This document shows positions 24,023 to 31,155 of a stretch of 32,552 nucleotides of DNA, in pieces. The notes beneath the pieces are model-generated. The model did not search any database, was not told the origin of the DNA, and worked only from the letters and a program-made list of their open reading frames with translations. The stretch is from NCBI GenBank assembly GCA_016215215.1, contig JACRKW010000386.1:1-32552 (forward strand), read 5' to 3'. Source of the stretch: Acidobacteriota bacterium. Lineage in GTDB: Bacteria; Acidobacteriota; Terriglobia; Bryobacterales; Bryobacteraceae. Position numbers and translations under genes: made by a program. Position 1 is the stretch's first letter; every line of letters begins with the position of its first letter.

Positions 24023-25198
24023 ATGAGCACGCGTGCTCAAGGAATCGGTTTGCGCTCTGCCCGGCGCGGCGGCATGGTCCTCATTGCCTTTGCGGTCTCG
24101 CTGGCGCTGATCTTCGGCTTTCTGGGTTTGGCGGTCGACGTCGGCCGCCTCTACCTGGCACGCAATGAAGCCCAAGCCTTCGCCGATGCCGGCGCGCTCG
24201 CCGCGGCCGTCATGCTCGACGGCGAGGGTTTCGGCCCCGCCATCAGCGCTGTGGCCGGCACCTACATGACCGCGAGTTCAGACCCTTGGAAGGCCTACCA
24301 CTTTCAGACCACCCCGTTTACAGACTACACAGTGAAGTTCTCCGTGACCGGGGCTGATGGCACTTTTCTCCCCAGCGGTTCCGCCCCGGCCAACTCCCGC
24401 TTTGTCGAGGTGGTCGCCACCACCCACATCCCCATGTCGTTTTCCACTGTCCTGTTGGGGATCTCCGGCGATGGAACTTCGCCTGCCCGCGCACGAGCCG
24501 TAGCCGGCCAGGTGCTGAAGACCATCTGGGACGAGGGGCTGGTCCCATTCGCCCCCTGGGCCCACTGTTCCACCACCGGCGAGGCGGGCTTCCCGGCCTG
24601 TGTGGACGACCCACCTGGGTCTGGCAATTACAACGTGAACATGACCGCGGGCCAGCAGTACGCTTTGCGCTGGCAGGCCAACACGTTCTCCCAGAGCTTC
24701 AAGAACTATGCGAGCAACGGCACCGTCAACACCTCCGGCTGGTGCGGCGGCGACCAGGAGGCCGGCTTCGCGGATTCTCTCGCCAGATTTTTCACCAGCG
24801 GCGCGGCCAAGGACTGGGATAAGGGCCGCGGCTATTGGACCAGCGGCGAGGTTCACGGCGCCAACGAGTACAGGATGCTGGTGCAGGGTTCCATGGGCGC
24901 CCCAGTGGAACTTGGCGATCCGCTCACCAACTTTGACGGTAAGGAACCCCAGCAAGTGTCGGCGCTCTTCAAGGACTTGAACGACAAGGCCGCTCTGGGT
25001 GACCCGGGTAACTTGGTCTTCGGTCCCGTCGTCGACCCAGTGACAGGGGCCATTCTGGGTTACCGGGAGTTTCGTCTGATCCCTGGATACAAATCCAACG
25101 ACACGTGGTGTGCCGAGTACACCGGTGTTTCTGTTTACGGCCCTGGTACGGATCCGGTGAATCAGAACGGCATCTACGAGGTCCGCTTGGTGCGGTGA
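24023..25198 (+). CDS. tadG: TadG-like pilus assembly protein
   Basis: The 391-residue protein starts with a basic stretch (RRGG), then a TadE/G-type hydrophobic helix (about 20-45) leading into GLAVDVGRLYLARNEAQAFADAGALAAA, the signature of the Tad/TadG N-terminal region. The remaining 300 residues are periplasmic. Residues after about 170 form a segment I do not recognise, with cysteines spread through HCSTTGEAGFPACVDD, SGWCGGDQ and DTWCAEY that may form disulfides. A GGAGG site precedes the ATG. TadG proteins are minor components needed for Flp pilus production in other bacteria. The stop is 5 bp before the next TadE gene. Confidence 0.82.
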   Translation: MSTRAQGIGLRSARRGGMVLIAFAVSLALIFGFLGLAVDVGRLYLARNEAQAFADAGALAAAVMLDGEGFGPAISAVAGTYMTASSDPWKAYHFQTTPFTDYTVKFSVTGADGTFLPSGSAPANSRFVEVVATTHIPMSFSTVLLGISGDGTSPARARAVAGQVLKTIWDEGLVPFAPWAHCSTTGEAGFPACVDDPPGSGNYNVNMTAGQQYALRWQANTFSQSFKNYASNGTVNTSGWCGGDQEAGFADSLARFFTSGAAKDWDKGRGYWTSGEVHGANEYRMLVQGSMGAPVELGDPLTNFDGKEPQQVSALFKDLNDKAALGDPGNLVFGPVVDPVTGAILGYREFRLIPGYKSNDTWCAEYTGVSVYGPGTDPVNQNGIYEVRLVR

Positions 25199-25203
25199 CC
25201 GCC

Positions 25204-25650
25204 ATGAAGCGAAGGCGCCACAGCAGTGGATCGGTCCTGGTGGAGTTGGCTCTGGTCCTTCCCCTCGCAATCTCCCTGATCCTCGGTGCGGTGCACTTCG
25301 GCTACCTGTTCTTCCTCTACAACGGGCTGGAAAAGTCGGTGCGCGACGGTGCACGCTATGCCGCGGGGCGGACCTACACCACGTATGCCCTCTACACCGA
25401 CGTCGTCAAGAAGGTCGTCGTATACGGTTCGCTGGGCGGGACCACGCCCGTCGTGAACGCTCTTACACAGTCCATGGTCGTTGTCACCCCTATCCCCAAC
25501 ACCGCCGGTGTCCGGCCGCAGCGCATCAGGGTGACCATCACCGGATATACATACACAGGTGTGCTTTCGGGGCTGCTCGGAACCACTGTGCTAACCAACA
25601 AGCCATCCATGGAGATCCCGTTCATAGGACTCTACCGTCCTCCTTCCTAA
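25204..25650 (+). CDS. tadE: TadE-like pseudopilin protein (first)
   Basis: The best start is the ATG at 25204, giving 148 residues beginning MKRRRHSSGSVLVELALVLPL. The frame is open further upstream inside tadG, but only this start places the TadE signature at the N-terminus. That signature is a basic leader, small residues, then Glu four residues into a long hydrophobic helix (about 12-37), followed by LEKSVRDGARYAAG. TadE proteins are pseudopilins cleaved by the TadV-type peptidase. The periplasmic remainder is Val/Thr-rich and beta-like. It sits between tadG and a second tadE. Confidence 0.82.
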   Translation: MKRRRHSSGSVLVELALVLPLAISLILGAVHFGYLFFLYNGLEKSVRDGARYAAGRTYTTYALYTDVVKKVVVYGSLGGTTPVVNALTQSMVVVTPIPNTAGVRPQRIRVTITGYTYTGVLSGLLGTTVLTNKPSMEIPFIGLYRPPS

Positions 25651-25661
25651 GAGCGCTTGCC

Positions 25662-26132
25662 ATGAACACCACATCACATCGAAAACGCCGCGCGGGCGCC
25701 GCTCTCATCGAATTCGCCGTCGGGTCCATCCTCTTCTTCATTGCCCTGCTGGGCGCCATGGACTGGGCCTTGGTGTTCTTCCAGCATCAGACCATTCTAT
25801 GGAGAGCCTCCGATGCCGCGCGCTGGGCCAGCGCCCGCACCCTGGATGCAGCCAAGGTGCAGAACATGGTGCTCTGCGGTGCGCCGGATTGCACAGGCTC
25901 CTACAGCGGCTTCTTTGAAGGAGCCACCGTAGCCGTAGACCACGTCCAAACCTCGGACATCATTGACGACATCACCACCGTGACTCGCTACTACGCCCGT
26001 GTCACCGTCAGCGGCTATCAGGTGCGGCAGTTCACACCCTTTGTCGGCTTGCGGTTCACCGGCAGACCCATCGTGGCGGTGCAGCCGATGGAGTGCCAGG
26101 ACGCTGCCGGCAACTGCTCCACCTGGAACTAG
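25662..26132 (+). CDS. tadE: TadE-like pseudopilin protein (second)
   Basis: The 156-residue protein begins MNTTSHRKRRAGAALIEFAV, again a basic leader followed by a Glu-containing hydrophobic helix (about 12-40) as in TadE/TadF pseudopilins. It continues TILWRASDAARWASARTLDA. Two cysteine pairs are visible (LCGAPDCTG and MECQDAAGNCS), suggesting disulfides in the periplasm. It starts 11 bp after the previous gene and ends the operon. The next gene converges after 9 bp. It could equally be named TadF. Confidence 0.8.
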   Translation: MNTTSHRKRRAGAALIEFAVGSILFFIALLGAMDWALVFFQHQTILWRASDAARWASARTLDAAKVQNMVLCGAPDCTGSYSGFFEGATVAVDHVQTSDIIDDITTVTRYYARVTVSGYQVRQFTPFVGLRFTGRPIVAVQPMECQDAAGNCSTWN

Positions 26133-26141
26133 GCCGCGCTT

Positions 26142-26780
26142 CTACCAGGTCCAACCCAGCCCCGCCACCACCATGACGTCGTGCATCCACCCGCTGAGCT
26201 TCGCCCCGGGCGCGGCCGTGAAGACCGTCGAAGGCATGGCGCTCATTACGTCCCTCACCTCTATCCTGGCCATTCCCTTTCCGCCCGTCTTCACTTTGAC
26301 GCCAAATGCCGCGTCGGCCACCGGCACGGCCTCCGTCCCGGCTGTAAACGCGCCAAATGACATGAGCGGGGGGAACGCCGCCGGATTGCCCGTGCCGGTT
26401 ACCCACTTCACGCCGCCGCCGGCGGCGACGTATGGCCTGACTTTCCTTTCCCTGGGAGCGGTGTGCACAAGGATGTCGTAGGTCACCAGTTGCTGGTGCG
26501 CCCCGAACTCGTGCTTCACCGCGCCCGAACTGATCTCGCCGTTGCCGAATCGCCACATGTACCGCACCTCACCGCCCACCAACCGGTACATGTTGTGACC
26601 GGCGAAGGCGCCCAGCGCCGCGGAGCTGCGGAACTTCACGCTCGCCTCTCCACCGGCTTTGGAAACGTGCGCGTCCGGCTGCATCGCGAACGCCCCCAGC
26701 CCGCCCGCTTCCCACCTTTGGGCGTACAAGCTCGTGCATATCGCCGCGCACAAAAGCACGCCGGCGCCCGATCGCCGCAT
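26142..26780 (-). CDS. Small outer-membrane beta-barrel-like protein
   Basis: The 212-residue protein has a signal peptide (about 1-20, cleavage near SLYAQ) followed by alternating hydrophobic/polar strands (GALGAFAGHNMYRLVGGEVRYMWRF, VRPYVAAGGGVKWV) and ends in an aromatic residue (GLGWTW), typical of outer-membrane barrels. About eight strands are plausible, like OmpA/OmpX-type or opacity proteins. Function is unknown. It is encoded 13 bp downstream of the large TIGR03437 protein on the same strand and is probably co-transcribed. Confidence 0.72.
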   Translation of the reverse strand: MRRSGAGVLLCAAICTSLYAQRWEAGGLGAFAMQPDAHVSKAGGEASVKFRSSAALGAFAGHNMYRLVGGEVRYMWRFGNGEISSGAVKHEFGAHQQLVTYDILVHTAPRERKVRPYVAAGGGVKWVTGTGNPAAFPPLMSFGAFTAGTEAVPVADAAFGVKVKTGGKGMARIEVRDVMSAMPSTVFTAAPGAKLSGWMHDVMVVAGLGWTW

Positions 26781-26793
26781 AGTCGTTCCCTCC

Positions 26794-29700
26794 CTACTTG
26801 CCCAGCACCCTCACGCCGACGCTGGTCTCCGCGCTGCCTTGGCTGAGAGTCAGCGCGACCTCGGAGCCGCTCTTGATCCACCAAGGAACGCTCGCTGTCA
26901 CCTTGTACACCCCCACCTGTCCGGGCGCCATGCCGGAGAAAGTGACCGGACAGCTTTCGCCTCCCAGTGTTACCGCCGCGGGCGCCAGCGTTCTCGCCGG
27001 AGGCTCCGCGGGCGCTGCCGCGCCCGGTTGCAGTCCGCCGGAGACGATCCCGCCGCCGGTGAAATAGATCTCAATCTCGTCCTCGCCGCGGATCGGGTTG
27101 GCGAAAGTGACCATCTGGCCGTTCGACGAACGAACCACGCTTGCTACCTCCACCCCCACATCCGTGTTCCGCGTCAGGAAGACCGCTGGAGCAGTAGGCG
27201 AAATCGTCAGGTTGAACAGGTTGCTGATGCCCGCCGTCGAACGCACCGCCAGGGCCCCGGTGCCAAGGGCTGTGAACGGCAACTGGGCCACCATCTCGGT
27301 GGGCGACACCCGGCTGAGCGGCAGCGGGATGGCGTTTACCGTTACGCACGCGTTGCCCAGTACCGCCGGCCAAGGCGCTCCGCTGGCCGATTGCGATTCC
27401 AGACTCAACCCCTTGCCCAGGATCCGTACCAGCCCGCCCGGGGCCACGCCCGGTCTTCCATTGGCCGCATTCACCACCGATTCGATGGTGGGCGCAGTGA
27501 CCGGCACGTCGTAGTCCAGCGGCACCGAAGTAATGCCGGAGACCGACAGCACCAGGATCGTCCTGGCCCATTGCTGGATCGCCAGCGTGTTGGTGAATCC
27601 CAGGCTCGCCACGCCGGTCAGCCCCTCCGGTACCGGGGCCGTCTGAGCCGTGGAGAGTGGCGCTTCGGCCAGTCGCACGTCCAGCGAACTCACGCCGCGC
27701 GACAGGTCCAATCGCTCCAGGTAGCCGGGGCCTTCGGCCATCGCCGATGCTCGCAGAAGCCGGCCGTCGGCAAGCCCGCCGGCGCCGGCGGAAGTGCCGA
27801 CCGTCGTGTTCAGAGTCACGGCCGGCACCAGGGCCCGGTCGAGAATCTGATTGCCCACCAGGTACATCTCATCGCTCAGCGCCGCAGCCACTCCGGTGAG
27901 CGGTCCCGTCATATCAGCCCTGCCGGCTACGAACGTGCCCGAGGTGGATTCGTACAGCAGGAAGCCCGGGTTCTTCGGAGCGAACGGGTTGTCCGCGCAC
28001 GCCTGGCCGGTTTCGGCGGCCCCTTCAGCCGCCGCCGGTTCCGCCAGGAACACCGTCCCACCGGACGGCGATGCGCTCAGACGGGAATCCGCGTGAATCT
28101 GGTTGCAGTAGACGCCCAGCGTGGGAAACGCCGTCGCCACACGGTTGAAGATGTCCACCAGGTGAACCTTGTTGCTCTTGCCGTCCGCCGAACGCGACGT
28201 TGCCAGGATCTTATCCCCGGCAACCGCGATCGACCGCGGGTAGTGGCCCAGCGGGAACTCAATGGGCGCCTCGGCCGCCAACGTCTCCAGGTTCAGCACG
28301 CTGGCCACCTGGGAGTTGTCGTTGCCCACGATCAGGTACTTGCCGTCCGTCGTCTCCGCCATCTGCACCGGCGTGTTTCCGGTCGGCATCGACGCGATGT
28401 GCCGCATCGTCGCCGAATCGAACACCAGCACTTGGTTCTTGTCCTGCCGCAGCACGTAGAACCGTTCCCGGAACGGGTCCGCGACGATATCCACAAGCCT
28501 TCCGGAGACGTTGCTCACACGGCCCCGCTGGTCCACGTCGCGAGTGTTCACCAGAACGCGCACGGGCGCAGGGATGTTCACCGCAGCATTCGACTTCAGC
28601 TCCAGGTTCACGGCCACTGTCCCCTGCCGGTTGGCGAATGCGTTCGGATCCACCTCCACCGTGATGGTCGCCGGCGTGGTTCCGCTGGCTGGGTAAACGC
28701 GGATCCCCTGCGTCCCAGTCTGCGGCGCGATGGTGAAGTCGGTCGCCCGCCCGCCCGGGTCCACCACCTGGAAGGTGGCCTTGGTCACGCGCCGGTCGCA
28801 GAACGCGCTGTCGAAGAATATGTCCTCCTGATTTGCCACCACGCGCGGCGCTTTCCACATCTCATCCAGCCGGAACATCAGTACGCCGCTCTGGCTTACA
28901 GCCGCCATCAGGCTGCCGTCGCGGGATACCAGCGACTTGCCCGCCAGGTGCTGCGGCAGCCGGATGCGTTCTCTCACCGCCAGGTTCTCCGTCTCCATGA
29001 CGTGCAGCGCAGGAACGTCCACCACCGGCGCCTTGGTGCTGGCATCGGCGTAGATCACGTTGCGCTTGAAGTCGATCGCGTGGCCACCCACGCTGTACTC
29101 CCCGCCGCTGTTCGGAATCTGCGCCTTCACATACAACCTGGGGATCATGTTGAGCAGCGCCCAACTTGCCATCACCGTAGTCCCCGATTCGTCCACGCTC
29201 ACCACGCGGGGCCCCCCCGCCGGGCTCATAGTGAACTTGGTCAACGACAGGGCGGGGACGTAAACGTCCATCCGCGCCAGCATCACGCCGGACCAGTCGG
29301 CGTCCGGCTGAACGATGTCCACCATGGCGTAAATCACCCGGCCGTCGGCCGAGACCCCGGAGGCTGCCCGCAGGATGTCCAGTGGGCTGGAACCGGGAGG
29401 CGCCGGACCTTCCAGAGGGGTGGCATCCGGCACTACGGGCGCGGGAACCATCTGCCAGCCGAGACCGATCTGCGATGCCAGCAGGAAGAAACCCTTCTTG
29501 GTCACCACCAGCGCGATACCGGTGGAGCCGAAACTGACGGTCAGCACCGGCGAGGCGGTGGCGATCTCCACCTTCGTGTTCAACTGCCGGTCGAACAGAG
29601 TCACGCCGGAGAAGGCATTCGGCAACGGTGACCCGTGGCCCACCACCAGGTACCGGCCGTCGGGTGAAAGCCCCAGCGACGAAGGCTGCGCCGAAACCTG

Positions 29701-29910
29701 CAGGCTGCCGTCAATCGACCCGCTGCCGATCGAGATCACTTCGATCCGGTTCGCCGTGAAGTTGGCGGCGTACACCACCTGGCGCGATTCGTCGATGGCG
29801 ATGTCGGAGACCTGCCCTCGCACTGTCGTCAGCCTTCCAAAGGTCCCCCCCGTCAGGCAGCTTCCCGACAGAATGAGCGATGCCGCCACAATTCGAAGGT
29901 TGTGCACCAT
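26794..29910 (-). CDS. Large exported beta-propeller protein with C-terminal TIGR03437 domain
   Basis: The 1038-residue protein starts with a secretion signal (about 1-25). A propeller-like part follows (about 28-340) with repeats such as VVYAANFTANRIEVISIGSG and LSPDGRYLVVGHGS. Next come an Ig-like stretch (about 380-455), a second propeller-like part (about 460-790; ERFYVLRQDKNQVLVFD, DGKYLIVGNDNSQ) and a Solibacter-type TIGR03437 domain (about 800-1038) beginning TIESVVNAANGRPGVAPGGLVRILGKGL. The last domain is typical of secreted Acidobacterial proteins and has no assigned function. A GGGAGG site precedes the ATG. An open frame of 990 codons lies opposite it but is a compositional shadow. 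Confidence 0.85.
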   Translation of the reverse strand: MVHNLRIVAASLILSGSCLTGGTFGRLTTVRGQVSDIAIDESRQVVYAANFTANRIEVISIGSGSIDGSLQVSAQPSSLGLSPDGRYLVVGHGSPLPNAFSGVTLFDRQLNTKVEIATASPVLTVSFGSTGIALVVTKKGFFLLASQIGLGWQMVPAPVVPDATPLEGPAPPGSSPLDILRAASGVSADGRVIYAMVDIVQPDADWSGVMLARMDVYVPALSLTKFTMSPAGGPRVVSVDESGTTVMASWALLNMIPRLYVKAQIPNSGGEYSVGGHAIDFKRNVIYADASTKAPVVDVPALHVMETENLAVRERIRLPQHLAGKSLVSRDGSLMAAVSQSGVLMFRLDEMWKAPRVVANQEDIFFDSAFCDRRVTKATFQVVDPGGRATDFTIAPQTGTQGIRVYPASGTTPATITVEVDPNAFANRQGTVAVNLELKSNAAVNIPAPVRVLVNTRDVDQRGRVSNVSGRLVDIVADPFRERFYVLRQDKNQVLVFDSATMRHIASMPTGNTPVQMAETTDGKYLIVGNDNSQVASVLNLETLAAEAPIEFPLGHYPRSIAVAGDKILATSRSADGKSNKVHLVDIFNRVATAFPTLGVYCNQIHADSRLSASPSGGTVFLAEPAAAEGAAETGQACADNPFAPKNPGFLLYESTSGTFVAGRADMTGPLTGVAAALSDEMYLVGNQILDRALVPAVTLNTTVGTSAGAGGLADGRLLRASAMAEGPGYLERLDLSRGVSSLDVRLAEAPLSTAQTAPVPEGLTGVASLGFTNTLAIQQWARTILVLSVSGITSVPLDYDVPVTAPTIESVVNAANGRPGVAPGGLVRILGKGLSLESQSASGAPWPAVLGNACVTVNAIPLPLSRVSPTEMVAQLPFTALGTGALAVRSTAGISNLFNLTISPTAPAVFLTRNTDVGVEVASVVRSSNGQMVTFANPIRGEDEIEIYFTGGGIVSGGLQPGAAAPAEPPARTLAPAAVTLGGESCPVTFSGMAPGQVGVYKVTASVPWWIKSGSEVALTLSQGSAETSVGVRVLGK

Positions 29911-30293
29911 GACTCAACGCCTCCCGTCCAGATTACTGGCTATCGTCACTAATCATATGGAAAGACGTGAGTTGTGGAAATACCGCATTGGTCAGTTGTC
30001 AGTGGTTAAGTGACATTGGTATATCATCGGAAGGCAGCTATCCAAAGTTGTAAACCGGAGGCCGCGCAACGGCTGCCCGCGGCCGGCGGGTGTGGCAGAA
30101 GTTCCCGGCAGGTAAGTTCTACCGGCGGGCCGTGTTCCGCGAGTTGCTGAATCTAGGTCCCCGAAGATTGGCATGCTGATTGCACAGACCTACCTGATGA
30201 AGGCCAGGCCGCTTCTCTTTCCCATGATGACCGCGGCGGCGCTATTGACGCTGGTTCAGATCGGGTGTGAAAAACGTGAAGGGAGCCAAAGAA
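29911..30293. other. Intergenic region between divergent genes (383 bp)
   Basis: No convincing gene is seen. It should hold the promoters of the leftward TIGR03437 gene and the rightward DUF5666 gene. A block at 30083-30129 has three CCGGC(G/A)GG units. A 68-codon frame at 30173-30379 starts with a lipoprotein-like leader (ending LVQIGC) but lacks a ribosome site and overlaps the DUF5666 gene out of frame; it is not called. Confidence 0.5.
29996..30025 (+). promoter_or_regulatory. Candidate sigma70-type promoter for the DUF5666 gene
   Basis: TTGTCA (29996-30001) and TATATC (30020-30025) are separated by 18 bp, pointing right. If used, the transcript has a leader of about 260 nt before the ATG at 30294, which is long enough to carry regulation. 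Confidence 0.4.
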
Positions 30294-31016
30294 ATGCGAG
30301 CCAAAAGACGCGGATTGTGGATTCTGCTGGTGACGTGTTTGCTTGTTGCGCTTTCGGCAATTACGGCGTTGCCGGCTGATGTGGAGCCCGAAGACCTTGG
30401 TCGCGTGCTCTTGACGGCGGAGCTGGTTCGGGTGGCGGATGTCGCTGGACCGATCGGCGCCGGTTTCCTGCCCGCACCCACGGGTGTTGACGCCCTCGAC
30501 GACGGGATGGTGCAGGTGCGCGCCCGGCGAAAGGTGGTCATCGCTCTGGACGGCGCCCAGCCGTCGAGTGCCCACGAGATCTTCTACTGCGCCCCAGCCG
30601 GGAGTGCTTGGGCTTGCGTACTGCTCGGATCGTCGACCACGGACGAGCACGGGCGGCTGCGAGATTCGCTGGACTTCTCGCCTTCCGGGGTGGCTTTCTC
30701 CGGGATGTTCGCTATCGTGCGCGGGAACAAGACTCAGTTCGTCTCCGGCTTCGGATTGCCGGCGCTGCCTCCAGTCCCCTCAACTGCGGCCGCGGTCAAC
30801 GTCAAGGGTCAGGTGCTGAGCGTGAATCAACAGGCGGGAACGTTTATGTTGATCGGATTCGTTCCGGTCATCGCCGTCGACAGCGAGACCAAGTTCAAAG
30901 GTGGGGTGACCTTTGCGGGCCTCGTCGCCGGCATGACCGTGGAGGTGGATGGGACGAGCCGCCAGGACGGATCGGTCCTGGCGGCCGAGGTGAAGGTCGA
31001 CCGCCACGGCAAGTGA
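30294..31016 (+). CDS. Exported DUF5666 domain protein
   Basis: The ATG at 30294 has a GGGAG site 8 bp upstream; a GTG at 30267 would add 9 residues. The 240-residue product starts MRAKRRGLWILLV with a signal peptide or anchor (about 6-27). The C-terminal 75 residues (VNVKGQVLSVNQQAGTFMLIG, VIAVDSETKFKGG, AGMTVEVDGTSRQDGSVLAAEVKV) match the small beta-barrel DUF5666 pattern. The middle contains two Cys (FYCAPAGSAWAC). Function is unknown; DUF5666 proteins are usually exported. Its last seven codons and stop are the first copy of a 60-bp tandem repeat. Confidence 0.75.
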   Translation: MRAKRRGLWILLVTCLLVALSAITALPADVEPEDLGRVLLTAELVRVADVAGPIGAGFLPAPTGVDALDDGMVQVRARRKVVIALDGAQPSSAHEIFYCAPAGSAWACVLLGSSTTDEHGRLRDSLDFSPSGVAFSGMFAIVRGNKTQFVSGFGLPALPPVPSTAAAVNVKGQVLSVNQQAGTFMLIGFVPVIAVDSETKFKGGVTFAGLVAGMTVEVDGTSRQDGSVLAAEVKVDRHGK

Positions 31017-31144
31017 GCGGGCGGCCTGAACCGCCCAGTTCAGCCGGAAGCGAAGGTCGACCGCCACGGCAAGTGAGCGGGGGGCCTGAACCAACCTGCT
31101 CAGTCTGAAGCGAAGGTCGACCGCCACGGCAAGTGAGCGGGCGG
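30992..31144 (+). repeat. Tandem repeat, 60-bp period, about 2.5 copies, containing the end of the DUF5666 gene
   Basis: The same 33-bp core starts at 30992, 31052 and 31112, exactly 60 bp apart; the cores differ at one or no bases. Copy 1 encodes the last residues KVDRHGK and the TGA stop of the DUF5666 protein; copies 2 and 3 repeat that coding end and stop downstream. The 27-bp spacers between cores differ at several positions, more than the cores do. Confidence 0.9.
31022..31046 (+). terminator. Stem-loop after the DUF5666 gene, possible terminator
   Basis: CTGAAC (31026-31031) pairs with GTTCAG (31038-31043) around a 6-nt loop, extended by CGG/CCG (31022-31024 with 31044-31046) across one bulged C. 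It starts 5 bp after the stop codon. No T-run follows, so termination is uncertain. It lies in the first repeat spacer; the second spacer has lost most of the pairing. Confidence 0.35.
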
Positions 31145-31155
31145 CGGCGCGGCGC

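Noticed and set aside
26659-29631. A 990-codon open frame on the plus strand
   Set aside because: It lies entirely opposite the well-supported TIGR03437 protein, is rich in Arg, His, Gln and Pro, and shows no domain. It is a composition-driven shadow.
30173-30379. A 68-codon frame with a lipoprotein-like leader
   Set aside because: It has no ribosome site, overlaps the DUF5666 gene out of frame, and its second half has no coding character. It is noted only as a possible leader peptide.
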